Source of the DNA: Hyphomicrobiales bacterium
GTDB taxonomy: Bacteria > Pseudomonadota > Alphaproteobacteria > Rhizobiales > Beijerinckiaceae
Reading direction: 5' to 3'
Assembly: GCA_027484655.1 (NCBI GenBank)
Contig: JAIXSM010000027.1
Location: 62,001 to 126,000, forward strand
Length of the DNA: 64,000 nt
The first letter of the stretch is position 1. Each line of letters starts with the position of its first letter. The translations under genes and the position numbers were made by a program. Shown piece after piece: positions 28,120 through 38,631 of this stretch. The notes under the pieces are model-generated. The model was given only the letters and a program-made list of their open reading frames with translations, was not told where the DNA came from and ran no database searches.

Positions 28120-30006
28120 ATGACCATGTCGTCAGCTTTTGATGTGGTGGTAATCGGCGGCGGTCATGCCGGCTGCGAGGCCGCCGCCAGCGCAGCACGG
28201 ATTGGCGCCAAAACGGTTCTTATCACGCATCGCCGCGATACTATTGGGGCGATGTCTTGCAATCCTGCGATCGGGGGGCTTGGGAAAGGCCATCTGGTTA
28301 AGGAAATCGACGCCCTGGACGGGGTTATGGGACGCGTCATTGATGAGGCGGGTATCCAGTTCAGGCTCCTCAATCGATCGAAGGGCGCCGCCGTGCGCGG
28401 TCCCCGCGCGCAAGCGGACCGCCGTCTTTATCGACGCGCCATGCTACGCGAGCTGTCCAACACGCCTCATCTCACCATTCTTGAGGACGAGGTGTGCGAT
28501 CTTGCGATTTCAGGACACCAGGTAACCGGCGTTGAGAGCGTTCGCCACGGAGTCCTTACCTGCGCAGCTGTTGTCGTCTGTACGGGCACTTTCTTGCGCG
28601 GGGTCATGCATTTCGGACAAAATCAGCGCGAAGGCGGTAGGATCGGCGATCAAGCCGCTGTTCGCTTGTCTCAAGCGTTTTCGGCGGTCGGGTTCCAGCT
28701 TGGTCGCTTGAAAACCGGCACCCCGCCACGTCTTGATGGCCGGACGATTTCTTGGTCGCGGCTCGAGCCCCAGCCCGGGGATGAACAACCTGAGCCGTTC
28801 TCCTTTCTCACGGAAAGGATTGTACAGCCGCAAATCCAGTGTTTTATCACCACGACCACGCCGGCGACCCATAGCATCATTTCTGCGAACCTACACCGCT
28901 CCGCCATGTTTTCTGGTGCGATCACGGGCCGCGGGCCGCGGTATTGCCCGTCCATCGAGGACAAGGTCACTCGGTTCGCCGATCGAACGGGCCATCAAAT
29001 CTTTCTTGAACCTGAGGGGCTTGAAGACCCGCTCGTTTATCCGAATGGGATTTCTACGTCGCTGCCACCGGATGTACAGGTTGACCTGGTTCGTAGCATT
29101 CCGGGGCTGGAGGACGCGCGGATAGTCCGGCCCGGCTACGCGATTGAGTACGATTATGTTGATCCCCGGGAGCTTACCCCAGCGCTGGAAACGAAGCGGG
29201 TGAGGGGGCTGTTTCTCGCAGGCCAGATTAATGGCACTACCGGGTATGAGGAGGCCGCCGCGCAGGGGATCCTCGCAGGGATCAACGCAGCCAGACGAGC
29301 GGGGTCTTCCACAGAGCTGATCTTGAGCCGCGCCAGCAGCTACATAGGTGTGATGATCGATGACCTTGTGACACGTGGCGTATCCGAGCCCTATCGAATG
29401 TTTACGTCCCGTGCGGAATACCGCCTCGCCCTTCGTTCCGACAACGCCGACGATCGTTTGACCCCCGTCGGGATTGGCTGCGGAGTTGTCAGAGCCCCCC
29501 GCCGATTGAGCTTCGAGACAAAGCGTGCGCAGATGGTCGTTGCACTCGAGCTCCTGAAGGGCGAGATGTTCTCTCCGCAACAGATAGCGGCGATGAATCT
29601 GCCGGCAAATCAGGACGGAGTGAGACGATCTCTTTTCTCGGTGCTTTCTCGGCCAGGCGTGACGCTAGGCGAGCTTCGAGCGCGGGCGCCGGCGCTTCGA
29701 CAGATCTCGACCGCCTTGGATGCGCGGCTCGAAACGGAGGCGAAGTATGACGTTTACCTTGAGCGGCAAGCGTCAGCTGTATCGGCCTTGAAGAAAGCTG
29801 ATGGCGAGATGATACCCGCGGACCTCGATTACCGCGAGATTCCGGGTCTTTCATCCGAATTGAAGTTGCGGCTTGCATCGGTTCGACCGACGACTATTGG
29901 GCAGGCTTCGCGGGTTGAGGGGATGACGCCCGCCGCGTTGACGCTAGTCCGGACCCAGAGCATGCGAGCAAGGGACCGGCGGACTCAGTTTGGCGAGGCG
30001 GGTTGA
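28120..30006 (+). CDS. mnmG: tRNA uridine 5-carboxymethylaminomethyl modification enzyme MnmG
   Basis: MnmG (GidA) is the FAD enzyme partner of MnmE. The 628-residue protein opens with the dinucleotide fold [14 protein letters not shown] and has the cysteine-bearing [24 protein letters not shown] block typical of the family (given as positions about 46-70). ATG 28120 is chosen for its GGAG upstream; an earlier GTG would run through parS. It overlaps rsmG by one base. Confidence 0.97.
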   Translation: MTMSSAFDVVVIGGGHAGCEAAASAARIGAKTVLITHRRDTIGAMSCNPAIGGLGKGHLVKEIDALDGVMGRVIDEAGIQFRLLNRSKGAAVRGPRAQADRRLYRRAMLRELSNTPHLTILEDEVCDLAISGHQVTGVESVRHGVLTCAAVVVCTGTFLRGVMHFGQNQREGGRIGDQAAVRLSQAFSAVGFQLGRLKTGTPPRLDGRTISWSRLEPQPGDEQPEPFSFLTERIVQPQIQCFITTTTPATHSIISANLHRSAMFSGAITGRGPRYCPSIEDKVTRFADRTGHQIFLEPEGLEDPLVYPNGISTSLPPDVQVDLVRSIPGLEDARIVRPGYAIEYDYVDPRELTPALETKRVRGLFLAGQINGTTGYEEAAAQGILAGINAARRAGSSTELILSRASSYIGVMIDDLVTRGVSEPYRMFTSRAEYRLALRSDNADDRLTPVGIGCGVVRAPRRLSFETKRAQMVVALELLKGEMFSPQQIAAMNLPANQDGVRRSLFSVLSRPGVTLGELRARAPALRQISTALDARLETEAKYDVYLERQASAVSALKKADGEMIPADLDYREIPGLSSELKLRLASVRPTTIGQASRVEGMTPAALTLVRTQSMRARDRRTQFGEAG

Positions 30007-30617
30007 TGACTTTTCCGGACCCGTTGGCCCGCCAGCTGGATGTTTCACGTGAAACACTTGAGCGGCTCAAGCTGTATGAATCGAAACTTCGAAAGTGGAT
30101 GCCATTCAAGAACCTGATCGGGCCCTCAACGCTAGGTGAACTCTGGACCCGGCACTTTGCGGATTCGCTCCAGCTTCTTAGTCTGGCGCCAAAGGCGCGA
30201 CGTTGGGTCGATATCGGGTCTGGCGCCGGTTTTCCAGGGATGGTGATTGCCGCCGCCCTGGTCGGTCAAAGAGATGCGGTGGTCCATCTGATCGAGGCTG
30301 ATAATCGAAAATGCGCTTTTCTCCGGGAGGTTGCCCGAGACCTGAAGGCTCCCGTGCAGGTTCACCATGGACGCGCCGAGGATCTTATTGGGCCTCTAGA
30401 GGCAGATGTCGTCACGGCTCGCGCCGTAACAGAACTTTCGAATCTTTTCAGACTTGCTGCGCCGCTTCTCAACGCTGGCGCCCTTGCTCTTTTCCCCAAG
30501 GGACGCGAGTATGAATCTGAACTCGCTGCGCTAGGACAAGATTTCCCATTTTCTCTTGAGATTGTGGCCAGCCTCACGGCGGTCGACGGAAAAATCCTTC
30601 TTTTCAGGCCCTTATAA
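30006..30617 (+). CDS. rsmG: 16S rRNA (guanine527-N7)-methyltransferase RsmG
   Basis: RsmG (GidB) methylates G527 of 16S rRNA. The 203-residue Rossmann methyltransferase has the SAM loop WVDIGSGAGFPGMVIA. ATG 30006 overlaps the last base of the mnmG stop. A perfect parS site lies within codons 12-17 and encodes VSRET. It is followed by parA after about 30 nt. Confidence 0.96.
   Translation: MTFPDPLARQLDVSRETLERLKLYESKLRKWMPFKNLIGPSTLGELWTRHFADSLQLLSLAPKARRWVDIGSGAGFPGMVIAAALVGQRDAVVHLIEADNRKCAFLREVARDLKAPVQVHHGRAEDLIGPLEADVVTARAVTELSNLFRLAAPLLNAGALALFPKGREYESELAALGQDFPFSLEIVASLTAVDGKILLFRPL
30041..30056. promoter_or_regulatory. parS centromere site 2, inside rsmG
   Basis: A second perfect TGTTTCACGTGAAACA, embedded in the rsmG coding sequence and 1.96 kb from site 1. 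It is about 0.6 kb from parA. Confidence 0.95.
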
Positions 30618-30650
30618 GCTCCTTTGGTAGTCATAAACGGAAGTCACATG

Positions 30651-31448
30651 ATGCGCGTACTTGTGCTCGCCAATCAGAAAGGCGGCGTGGGAAAGACCAC
30701 GACGGCGATTAATCTCGGCACTGCACTGGCGGCAATCGGGGAGAAGGTCCTGATAATCGATCTTGACCCGCAGGGAAACGCATCCACCGGTTTGGGAATC
30801 GAGCGAAAGGCCCGCCGTAAGTCGACTTACGACGTGATGGCTTCGGAGGAAACGCTCGCGGCGGTCATCCATGAGACGGCTGTGCCGAGGCTCTTCATCG
30901 CCCCGTCCACGCTGGATTTGCTCGGTCTCGAGCTCGAAATTGCTGGAGATTCTGATCGCAGCTACCGTCTGCGTGACGCCATCGCTTCCTTTGTGGCGAG
31001 TTTTGTGGATCGTCCCGATCCTTACACCTACATACTCGTGGACTGCCCCCCGTCACTTAACCTCCTGACGATTAACGCATTGGCAGCCGCGGATGGGGTC
31101 TTGGTGCCGCTCCAGTGCGAATTCTTCGCACTAGAAGGGCTCTCCCAGCTCCTGTCCACGGTGGAGCAGGTAAAGGGAAACCTTAACCATAAGCTTGAAA
31201 TCCATGGGATTGTCCTCACCATGTACGATCCGAGGAACAATCTCGCGGCTCAGGTCGCTGCAGACGTGCGCGCGTTCATGGGGGATAAGGTCTACGACAC
31301 GATTATCCCGCGCAACGTCCGCGTGTCCGAGGCGCCTTCCCATGGCAAGCCTGTGCTCCTGTACGATCTGAGGTGCAGCGGAAGCCAAGCGTATCTAAAA
31401 CTCGCGTCCGAAGTGATTCAGCGCGAACGCGCCCTTCGAGCAGCGTAG
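30651..31448 (+). CDS. parA: Chromosome partitioning ATPase ParA (Soj-like)
   Basis: ParA moves ParB-bound origins. The 265-residue deviant-Walker ATPase starts with VLANQKGGVGKTTTAINL and has the switch segment YILVDCPPSLNLL. ATG 30651 has GGAAG 7 nt upstream; ATG 30648 immediately before it is equally possible. No N-terminal DNA-binding extension is present, as in chromosomal ParA. It is followed by parB after 20 nt. Confidence 0.97.
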   Translation: MRVLVLANQKGGVGKTTTAINLGTALAAIGEKVLIIDLDPQGNASTGLGIERKARRKSTYDVMASEETLAAVIHETAVPRLFIAPSTLDLLGLELEIAGDSDRSYRLRDAIASFVASFVDRPDPYTYILVDCPPSLNLLTINALAAADGVLVPLQCEFFALEGLSQLLSTVEQVKGNLNHKLEIHGIVLTMYDPRNNLAAQVAADVRAFMGDKVYDTIIPRNVRVSEAPSHGKPVLLYDLRCSGSQAYLKLASEVIQRERALRAA

Positions 31449-31468
31449 GTCGACGGAGAACAGGATCT

Positions 31469-32329
31469 ATGGCCGAAGAAGGAAAACCTCGTCTGGGGCG
31501 AGGGCTGGCGGCGCTGCTCGGCGAGGCTCGGGACCTCCAGAAGAGCGACCGGCCAAGCGGGCGCGCCCAGCGCGCCCCGATTGAATTGATCCGGCCGAAC
31601 CCGCGTAACCCCCGGCGAACGTTCGACGAGCAGGAGCTGGAGAACCTCACCAAGTCCATTCGAGAAAAGGGGGTCATCCAGCCCCTTATCGTTCGTCGCG
31701 TGTCCGGTGACGGCTACGAGATCATTGCCGGGGAAAGGCGATGGAGGGCAGCGCAACGGGCTGGGCTCCATGAGGCGCCGATCGTTGTGGTCGAAGCTAC
31801 AGATCAGGAATCGCTAGAGTTTGCGATTATTGAGAATGTTCAGCGCTCCGATCTGAACCCAATTGACGAAGCCCAGGGCTACGCCCGGCTGCAATCCGAG
31901 TTCAACTACGCGCAAGGTGATGTGGCGAGAGTCGTCGGCAAGAGCCGTAGTCACGTCGCCAACACGCTGCGCCTCCTGACGCTCCCGGCAGAAATACAGA
32001 AACTGGCGATCGACGGCGCTCTGAGCGCCGGGCATGCCCGGGCGCTGGTCGGGCTGGAAAACGCCGAAGACCTTGCTCGCAGGGTGGTCGAGAAGGGTTT
32101 GTCGGTCCGCGACCTTGAGAAATTGACCCAGGGACGCGAGGGGAAGGCCGCTCCGCGGTCGCGGAAGGCGATTGCGCAGGATCCAAACACCGCGGCCATC
32201 GAGAGAGATCTTCAGAATGCGCTCGGTCTCAACGTCAGCCTGAAAGATGAAGGGGGCGCTGGCGAATTGATCCTGAGATATGCATCCCTCGAGCAACTGG
32301 ATCTTCTGCTTTTGAAGCTCAAGTCCTGA
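31469..32329 (+). CDS. parB: Chromosome partitioning protein ParB
   Basis: ParB is the parS-binding CTP switch protein. The 286-residue protein has the N-terminal LGRGLAALLG ParA-contact helix, the CTP-binding ParB/Srx domain with GERRWRAAQRAGL, and a helix-turn-helix containing GKSRSHVANTLRLLTLP. The start is ATG 31469 with AGGA upstream. Its last codons overlap convergent holA by 11 nt. Confidence 0.97.
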   Translation: MAEEGKPRLGRGLAALLGEARDLQKSDRPSGRAQRAPIELIRPNPRNPRRTFDEQELENLTKSIREKGVIQPLIVRRVSGDGYEIIAGERRWRAAQRAGLHEAPIVVVEATDQESLEFAIIENVQRSDLNPIDEAQGYARLQSEFNYAQGDVARVVGKSRSHVANTLRLLTLPAEIQKLAIDGALSAGHARALVGLENAEDLARRVVEKGLSVRDLEKLTQGREGKAAPRSRKAIAQDPNTAAIERDLQNALGLNVSLKDEGGAGELILRYASLEQLDLLLLKLKS

Positions 32330-33335
32330 CAGCCCGGCGGGTAATCTCCCAGAGCGTACGCTGGGCCAGAGCCTCGGCGAGTTTCGAGTTGGTCCGAACG
32401 CGAAGAGTTCCTCGAGCCACCTCCACCGATAACTGGATAAGCGCTTCTGCCGTCCAGTTTCTTAGCTGTTGAGACATTTGCGTGCGCTTACCAGGTGGCA
32501 GGCCTCGCGCGAAGCGGTCTATCGCCGCTTCTGGGTTCCGTCCGCCCTCGATGCAAATCTGAAGCAGGATGAAGGTGTGGCGCAAAACAAATGTCAGCAG
32601 GACGCCAGGATCCATTTCGTCGAGCACCCGAGGGCTTTGCTTGGCGACCTGAACGCGGTCGCCTGTGAAGGCCGCGTGAATCAAGTTATCGACGACGACC
32701 ACGCCCGCATCGGCGGCGATGGCGGCGACGTCCGCAGCCTCGATTCGCTCTGAGGTCCGTCCGTAGAGCATAACCTTGTCAATTTCAGACCGTGTCGTCA
32801 GTCGGTCTGCGCCAAGCAGGCTGGCGAGCAATTGGCGCGCCTCCGGCGCTATGGTGAGACCCTCGCTTTCAGCCTGATCGTCAATAAGGCGCTCAATCTG
32901 CTGTGTGGTGTCGGAGCGGCATTCGATCAAAGCGGCCGTGTTTTCCCGCTCCAGAAGCCGTCGTAGCGGCGCATCCCGCCGCAGATCGCCAGCCTCGATG
33001 ATCAGCCGGTAATCTGCTTCTCCGTTTTCCAGCAAAAGCTCGACTGCTGGATTGATGCTTTTAGGACGGGAGTCGACCCGAATGCAGCGCTTCCCGCCAA
33101 ACAGTCCGACCGTTTGTGCTTCATCAGCAAGCAGCTGCGGCTCTTTTGCGAGCGCTTCCGCGTCCAATTGCACCACGTTGAACTCGTCGCCGGGTTGGCT
33201 TGAGAAGTACCTTGTCAAGGTCGCGGCGCGTTCGGAGACAGCGCCCGCGTCCGGCCCGTAGAGCAGGAAGACGCGTGCATGTCCCGGAGGCCGTTTTACA
33301 AACGTGTCCGCCTCATGGCTTCTGACCGCGGCCAT
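32319..33335 (-). CDS. holA: DNA polymerase III delta subunit
   Basis: HolA opens the beta clamp in the clamp loader. The 338-residue protein shows the HolA fold, with the N-terminal RVFLLYGPDAGAVSERA strand and SLLGADRLTTRSEIDKVMLY in the middle. Sequence conservation is low in this family, so the call rests on this and the leuS-lptE-holA order, which is well preserved in alphaproteobacteria. Confidence 0.93.
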   Translation of the reverse strand: MAAVRSHEADTFVKRPPGHARVFLLYGPDAGAVSERAATLTRYFSSQPGDEFNVVQLDAEALAKEPQLLADEAQTVGLFGGKRCIRVDSRPKSINPAVELLLENGEADYRLIIEAGDLRRDAPLRRLLERENTAALIECRSDTTQQIERLIDDQAESEGLTIAPEARQLLASLLGADRLTTRSEIDKVMLYGRTSERIEAADVAAIAADAGVVVVDNLIHAAFTGDRVQVAKQSPRVLDEMDPGVLLTFVLRHTFILLQICIEGGRNPEAAIDRFARGLPPGKRTQMSQQLRNWTAEALIQLSVEVARGTLRVRTNSKLAEALAQRTLWEITRRAVRT

Positions 33336-33341
33336 TCGGTC

Positions 33342-33863
33342 TCAGGCGCGCTGCGCCAGCGCTGCTGACACTCGGGTGCGGATCTGGTCCGCGAGTGTTT
33401 TGGCTGATCTAATCTCGGCGTCGCGGGCCGCCCGCAAGTTGGAGAAGCGGTTGCTGGTGCGGTCATAGCTCGCGGTTCCGAACGCGACTCCGGACAGGAT
33501 CGCCTCCCCTCCGGCGATCGGCACGAGCCTGTAATCAGCGTCAACGATCAGCATGCCTGAAGTCGCTCGTCCGCTAACGGTGTCCACCAGTGGAGCCTGG
33601 ATACGCTGGCGGAGTGAGATGACAAGTCGGTATCGCGCGTTTGGATCTTCCTCGCCTCCGCTCAGGGCGAAGCGAAGTTCATTGGAAAGATAGTGCCCGA
33701 TCCGCTCTGGAATCGGCTCAACCTTGATGCCGCGCAGCTCCGACGTCAGCAGCGCTCCGCTGGCGCCGCCATACATGGGCTGGAAACATCCACCCACAAA
33801 GAGCGGAGCCGCTAAGGCTAACGCGAGTGACGCGCGACGAGTGATCTTGTCAGACAACGACAT
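33342..33863 (-). CDS. lptE: LPS-assembly lipoprotein LptE
   Basis: LptE plugs the LptD barrel that inserts lipopolysaccharide in the outer membrane. The 173-residue protein has a lipoprotein signal with a hydrophobic core and lipobox VGGC at about residues 22-25, then the FQPMYG start of the mature domain. ATG 33863 overlaps the leuS stop. It is 6 nt upstream of holA. The name rests on lipobox, size and synteny. Confidence 0.88.
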   Translation of the reverse strand: MSLSDKITRRASLALALAAPLFVGGCFQPMYGGASGALLTSELRGIKVEPIPERIGHYLSNELRFALSGGEEDPNARYRLVISLRQRIQAPLVDTVSGRATSGMLIVDADYRLVPIAGGEAILSGVAFGTASYDRTSNRFSNLRAARDAEIRSAKTLADQIRTRVSAALAQRA

Positions 33864-36465
33864 TGACGATCCTCCGGGGCACAATGATCACCTTACGCAC
33901 CATACGCCCCTCCAGCGCCTTCTGCACCGCTTCGTTCTGCAGCGCTTCAGCTTCCAGCTTACCATTATCGATATCGGCAGGCACGATAAGCTCAGCGCGT
34001 TTTTTGCCATTCACCTGGACAGGAATCGTGATTGCGTCATCGCTGGCGAGTTCAGGATCAACCTGCGGCCAAGCCGCTGACACCAACATCGCGTCATGCC
34101 CCAGCGCACGCCAGCATTCCTCGGCCAGGTGCGGCATCATCGGGGCGAAGAGTTTCACCAGCATCTCCGCAGCTTCGCGGATAGCAACCGACATTTGTGC
34201 GGAAGGCGGTTCTTCGATTCGCTGAAGCAGCGCGCCGAGCTCGTTGGCTAACTTGCGAATCTCTGCGACCGCCGTATTGAAGCGAAGCCGCTCGAGATGT
34301 TCGCCAACCTTCTGGGCTCGCCGATGCGCCGTCTTGCGAAATTCCAGCGCCGCTACCTCATCGAGCGAACCTGGCTGCGTTCCGCAGGGAGATGCCACCG
34401 CGCTCATGGAGCCTACCAGACGCCAGATCTGCTGGACGAAGCGCGCAGCTCCCTGCACGCCTTCTTCGCTCCAGATCACATCCCTGTCTGGTGGGGAGTC
34501 TGACAGCATGAAGAGGCGTGCCGTGTCGGCGCCGTAGTCGCGGATAATGTCGTCAGGATCGACGATATTTCGTTTGGATTTCGACATCTTCTCGATCGGG
34601 CCGACCGAGACCGGGCGGCCATCGTCGCGGGCTGTCGCCCGTTTGGAGGCTCCATCGGTCGAGACGTTGACGTCGGCCGGAAAAAGCCATGCGCCGGATT
34701 CGTCCTTATAAGTCTCGTGGACCACCATGCCTTGGGTAAAGAGACCCTTGAACGGTTCGATCACCCCCAGATGAGCTGTTTTCTCCATCGCTCGGGTGAA
34801 AAAGCGTGAGTAAAGGAGGTGAAGGACTGCGTGCTCGATCCCGCCAATGTACTGATCGACCGGCAGCCAATGATCTGCGACCGCTCTGGAGGTAGGAGCG
34901 GTCTCGTTGTGCGGGTCTGTGAACCGCGCGAAATACCAGGATGAGTCGACGAACGTATCCATGGTGTCTGTTTCGCGACGGGCGGGTTTTCCGCACTCCG
35001 GGCAGGTCACGTTCTTCCAGGTCGGGTGGCGCTCCAGCGGGTTGCCGGGCCGGTCGAAACTGACGTCATCGGGCAGCGCGACGGGCAGCTGACTGTCGGG
35101 AACCGGCACGGTCCCGCAGTCATCGCAATGGATAACCGGAATCGGGCAGCCCCAGTAACGTTGCCGCGAAATCCCCCAATCGCGAAGCTTGTAGCTTACG
35201 CGGCGTTCACCGCGCGGTTTGCCAAACAGCGTGTCCGTTTCCAGGCGCTTGGCGACTTCCTCCTGCGCCTGTGCAACCGTAAGCCCATTCAGGAACCCCG
35301 AGTTGATCAGTACGCCGTCGCCATCGAATGCGATGTCAGAAACCTGCGCCGTCGCTGGATCTTGCCCTGCCGGGCAAACGACCACCGTTGCGCCCAGATG
35401 ATAGGCGTTGGCAAAATCGAGGTCGCGCTGGTCGTGGGCGGGACAGCCGAAGATGGCTCCGGCGCCGTACTCCATGAGAACGAAATTTGCGACGTAGACG
35501 GGCAGCCGCCAATCGGGGTCGAACGGGTGGGCGGCGCGAACGCCCGTGTCGACACCCTTCTTCTCCAACGTTTCGATTGCCGCGGCCGAGGTGCCGGTGC
35601 GCTTGCAATCCTCGATGAAGGCTGCAACCGATGGATCCCTCTGGGCCGCCTCGCGCGCCAACGGGTGGTCCGGCGCGACAGCAAGAAACTTTGCACCAAA
35701 GAGCGTGTCCGGACGGGTTGTGAAGACGTCCAGCTCGCGCGCCTCTGATCCGTTCAGTTCAAACCGGACCAGCATGCCTTCCGACCGCCCGATCCAGTTT
35801 TTTTGCATCAGCCGGACTTTCTCGGGCCATTGGTCCAGCGTTTCCAGAGCGTCGAGAAGATCTTGCGCGTAATCAGTTATGCGCAGGAACCATTGAGTGA
35901 GCTCGCGCTGCTCCACAACGGCTCCGGACCGCCAGCCGCGCCCGTCGATCACCTGCTCGTTGGCGAGCACGGTCTGATCCACCGGATCCCAGTTAACCTT
36001 CGCCCGCTTCCTGTAGGCAAGGCCTGCGCCCAGGAAATCGAGGAACATTTTCTGCTGGTGTCGATAGTACGAGGGGTCGCATGTCGCCAGCTCGCGGGAC
36101 CAGTCAATGGAAAGGCCCATGGACTTCAGCTGCGAACGCATTGTAGCGATGTTTTCGTACGTCCATTTGGCCGGGTGGGATCCGTTCTGCATCGCAGCGT
36201 TTTCCGCCGGCATGCCAAAGGCGTCCCAGCCCATGGGATGAAGCACATTCATTCCCAGCGCGCGCTTGTACCTCGCGACCACATCGCCCATGGCGTAATT
36301 CCGGACATGACCCATGTGGATGCGGCCGGATGGATAGGGGAACATTTCGAGGACGTAGTACTTGGGTTTGCCGCCGCCGTCTTCAGCCTTGAACGACTGT
36401 GCGGCGTCCCATGCCTTCTGCCATTTCGGTTCGGCTTCGCGCGGGTTGTACCGGTCTGAAAACAT
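33850..36465 (-). CDS. leuS: Leucyl-tRNA synthetase
   Basis: LeuS charges tRNA-Leu and edits mischarged products. The 871-residue class I enzyme has HIGH-type HMGH at 50-53 in [11 protein letters not shown], a CP1 editing domain (about 220-420), zinc-type Cys pairs (CDDC and CPEC) and KMSKS in [12 protein letters not shown] 36465 matches the family start; in-frame starts at 36501 and 36513 would extend it by 12-16 residues. It diverges from yggS. Confidence 0.97.
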   Translation of the reverse strand: MFSDRYNPREAEPKWQKAWDAAQSFKAEDGGGKPKYYVLEMFPYPSGRIHMGHVRNYAMGDVVARYKRALGMNVLHPMGWDAFGMPAENAAMQNGSHPAKWTYENIATMRSQLKSMGLSIDWSRELATCDPSYYRHQQKMFLDFLGAGLAYRKRAKVNWDPVDQTVLANEQVIDGRGWRSGAVVEQRELTQWFLRITDYAQDLLDALETLDQWPEKVRLMQKNWIGRSEGMLVRFELNGSEARELDVFTTRPDTLFGAKFLAVAPDHPLAREAAQRDPSVAAFIEDCKRTGTSAAAIETLEKKGVDTGVRAAHPFDPDWRLPVYVANFVLMEYGAGAIFGCPAHDQRDLDFANAYHLGATVVVCPAGQDPATAQVSDIAFDGDGVLINSGFLNGLTVAQAQEEVAKRLETDTLFGKPRGERRVSYKLRDWGISRQRYWGCPIPVIHCDDCGTVPVPDSQLPVALPDDVSFDRPGNPLERHPTWKNVTCPECGKPARRETDTMDTFVDSSWYFARFTDPHNETAPTSRAVADHWLPVDQYIGGIEHAVLHLLYSRFFTRAMEKTAHLGVIEPFKGLFTQGMVVHETYKDESGAWLFPADVNVSTDGASKRATARDDGRPVSVGPIEKMSKSKRNIVDPDDIIRDYGADTARLFMLSDSPPDRDVIWSEEGVQGAARFVQQIWRLVGSMSAVASPCGTQPGSLDEVAALEFRKTAHRRAQKVGEHLERLRFNTAVAEIRKLANELGALLQRIEEPPSAQMSVAIREAAEMLVKLFAPMMPHLAEECWRALGHDAMLVSAAWPQVDPELASDDAITIPVQVNGKKRAELIVPADIDNGKLEAEALQNEAVQKALEGRMVRKVIIVPRRIVNVVV

Positions 36466-36596
36466 CGTGCTTTCGCGAACTTTCGGGTTTCTTTGTCCCA
36501 TGGCAATGAGCATTAATCCTTATCTTGGTCAACGCCCCCCTTGAGCTGCGCCGGATACGGCGCTCCATGCTCCTCCAAAGTGAAGGCCCTCTTGTT

Positions 36597-37265
36597 ATGC
36601 AGGTTGATGATCCTGTCGCCGCTTATCGAAAACTGCGTAGCGAAGTCGACCGTTATGCGCATGCGGCGGGCCGCGATCCCGCCGGCGTTGAGATCGTTAT
36701 TGCTTCCAAGACGCAGGGTGCGGACCGGATCGATCCGCTTCTGGTTGAAGGCTGCCGCGCCTTCGGCGAAAACCGGGTGCAGGAGGCCGCCGAGAAATGG
36801 CCAGCGCTACGCGAGCGGACGCCAGATCTTGAACTGCGGATGATTGGTCGGCTTCAGAGCAACAAGGCTCCTCAAGCTTTTCAGCTTTTCGACGTTATCG
36901 AGACGGTCGACCGTGAAAGCCTCGCCCTGGCCATTGCGCGTGAAGCGCAGAAAACGGGCCGTTGTCCCGCGCTGTATGTTCAGGTCAACACAGGCTGCGA
37001 GCCGCAGAAGGGCGGTGTCCTGCCGAATCAGGCGGACGCGTTTATCGCGCGATGCCGAACGGAACTTGAGCTCCCAGTCATCGGCCTGATGTGTATTCCG
37101 CCAAGCGAGGGTCACGCATCGCCGCACTTCGCCATGCTTGCGCAAATCGCCCGCCGCAACGGTCTTGCGGATCTTTCTATGGGCATGAGCGCCGATTATC
37201 CGCTGGCGATCCAACTGGGCGCTACGCACGTGAGGCTGGGCTCGGCTATTTTCGGGGAGCGTTAA
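36597..37265 (+). CDS. yggS: YggS/PLPBP-family pyridoxal phosphate homeostasis protein
   Basis: A 222-residue alanine-racemase-fold PLP protein; homologues affect vitamin B6 and amino acid homeostasis without a known catalytic activity. PLP Lys is K38 in IVIASKTQ; FGENRVQEA and GLMCIPP are typical family blocks. ATG 36597 is preferred; 36567 is possible. Its end overlaps the stop of the convergent L,D-transpeptidase gene by 4 nt. Confidence 0.93.
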   Translation: MQVDDPVAAYRKLRSEVDRYAHAAGRDPAGVEIVIASKTQGADRIDPLLVEGCRAFGENRVQEAAEKWPALRERTPDLELRMIGRLQSNKAPQAFQLFDVIETVDRESLALAIAREAQKTGRCPALYVQVNTGCEPQKGGVLPNQADAFIARCRTELELPVIGLMCIPPSEGHASPHFAMLAQIARRNGLADLSMGMSADYPLAIQLGATHVRLGSAIFGER

Positions 37266-37774
37266 GCAACCATGATGGCTGCCCTCGCCCTGAGGCGTGG
37301 CAGCAGTTTTCGCATATCGCCTGGCGAGATGGCGATGCAGCCTGCCGTTGGCGTCCAATCAGGCGTCGATAAATGGAAAAAGATCGCGCTCCCCCTGCCC
37401 AGCCGCCTGGGATCGAGGTTGTAGTCGAGCACGAGAACGACGTCGTATGACCGGGCCGCCATCGTCAGGGTCTCGCAGCTGCGTGCTTGCGGCAGCTGAA
37501 CGGGGCGATTGTAAAGGTACGAGGCCGGGTCATCGCACCACCCGTCATTTTTTCGCAATGGCGTCAGCGGGCGCATCCACCTTGGCCTGGCCCCTCTGTC
37601 GGCGCGAAAGTAACCGCCTAGTATCTCGAGCCGCCCGTTAGGCGTGGCGCGGTCGCCCTCTCGCTTGTTCCGCGATACGCCTGCCGCACCAATCACGCAT
37701 GGAACATTGCTTTGTCCCGCCTGGAGGTATCCTCGAGAGGGGGTCAGGCCCGGCGCGGGACGTATCAGGCGCAA
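37262..37774 (-). CDS. L,D-transpeptidase (YkuD) family protein
   Basis: A protein of about 170 residues with the YkuD catalytic signature in its C-terminal third: HLSTPDWTPTAGCIAIS, giving the His, Gly-Cys nucleophile and spacing expected. Such enzymes make 3-3 peptidoglycan cross-links or attach proteins to peptidoglycan. No signal peptide is clear and the start is uncertain: TTG 37774 keeps the homologous core, while longer frames run into the divergent regulator. Export and substrate are therefore open. Confidence 0.75.
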   Translation of the reverse strand: MRLIRPAPGLTPSRGYLQAGQSNVPCVIGAAGVSRNKREGDRATPNGRLEILGGYFRADRGARPRWMRPLTPLRKNDGWCDDPASYLYNRPVQLPQARSCETLTMAARSYDVVLVLDYNLDPRRLGRGSAIFFHLSTPDWTPTAGCIAISPGDMRKLLPRLRARAAIMVA

Positions 37775-37920
37775 CGATTGCAGCTTCTGGGAGGATCGGG
37801 CCGTGTGGGTCCGGTCACCGCCATGTCGTGAGCAGATTCGCCTCTTCTTCTGTGCTATGTACCTCATTGGAAACACCTGAGTCCTCGCCCTGACGGCGCG
37901 GCCATTTTTCTGGGTTCTTG

Positions 37921-38607
37921 ATGGCACGGCAGCGCACGATTCTCATTGCGGACGACGATAGCGAGCTGAGGTCTACCCTCGCCGAGCAACTCGGACTCGG
38001 CGGTGAATTCGCAGTTACGCAGGCCACCGACGCCGCGAAGGCGATCCATTTCGCCCTTGAGCAGCGTCCCGACTTGCTCGTTATCGATGTCGGACTGCCG
38101 GATATGGATGGGCGCGAGGCCGTGCGACTGTTGCGCGGAAAGGGTTTCCGGAACCCCATCATCATCCTTACCGGCCAGACTGCGGATGATGACGCTGTCA
38201 CGAGCCTTGAGGCTGGCGCGAACGACTACGTCACAAAGCCGTTCAAGTTCGCAGTCTTGCTTGCCCGGATTCGCGCCCATCTTCGCCAGCTCGATGCAAG
38301 CGAGGACGCAGTGCTTCGTATCGGCCAATACACCTTCAAACCTACTTCCAAGCAGTTGATCTCGGAAAGCGGCAGCAAGTTGCGTCTGACCGAAAAAGAG
38401 ACGGCGATCCTCAAGTTTCTCTATCGCGCGAACTCTCAGGTCGTCGCCCGCGACATTCTGCTGAAAGAGGTCTGGGGTTACAGCGCCCAAGTGACGACCC
38501 ACACCCTCGAAACGCACATCTACAGACTGCGCCAGAAGATCGAAAGCGATCCTGCCAACGCGACGCTTCTGCTGACTGATGGAGGAGGATACCGGCTCGT
38601 CCAGTAA
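37921..38607 (+). CDS. cenR: OmpR-family response regulator (CenR-like)
   Basis: A 228-residue regulator: receiver domain with acidic pocket D11-D13, phosphoacceptor D56, T84 and K106, then a winged-helix output domain ending RLTEKETAILKFLY...THTLETHIYRLRQKIE. This layout and sequence resemble CenR, the essential envelope regulator of alphaproteobacteria, and the neighbours lolA, ftsK and an L,D-transpeptidase are envelope genes. The CenR name comes from remembered similarity; no cognate kinase is in the window. Confidence 0.82.
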   Translation: MARQRTILIADDDSELRSTLAEQLGLGGEFAVTQATDAAKAIHFALEQRPDLLVIDVGLPDMDGREAVRLLRGKGFRNPIIILTGQTADDDAVTSLEAGANDYVTKPFKFAVLLARIRAHLRQLDASEDAVLRIGQYTFKPTSKQLISESGSKLRLTEKETAILKFLYRANSQVVARDILLKEVWGYSAQVTTHTLETHIYRLRQKIESDPANATLLLTDGGGYRLVQ

Positions 38608-38631
38608 TGGCGGAGCGGGCCGGCCGCCCAC

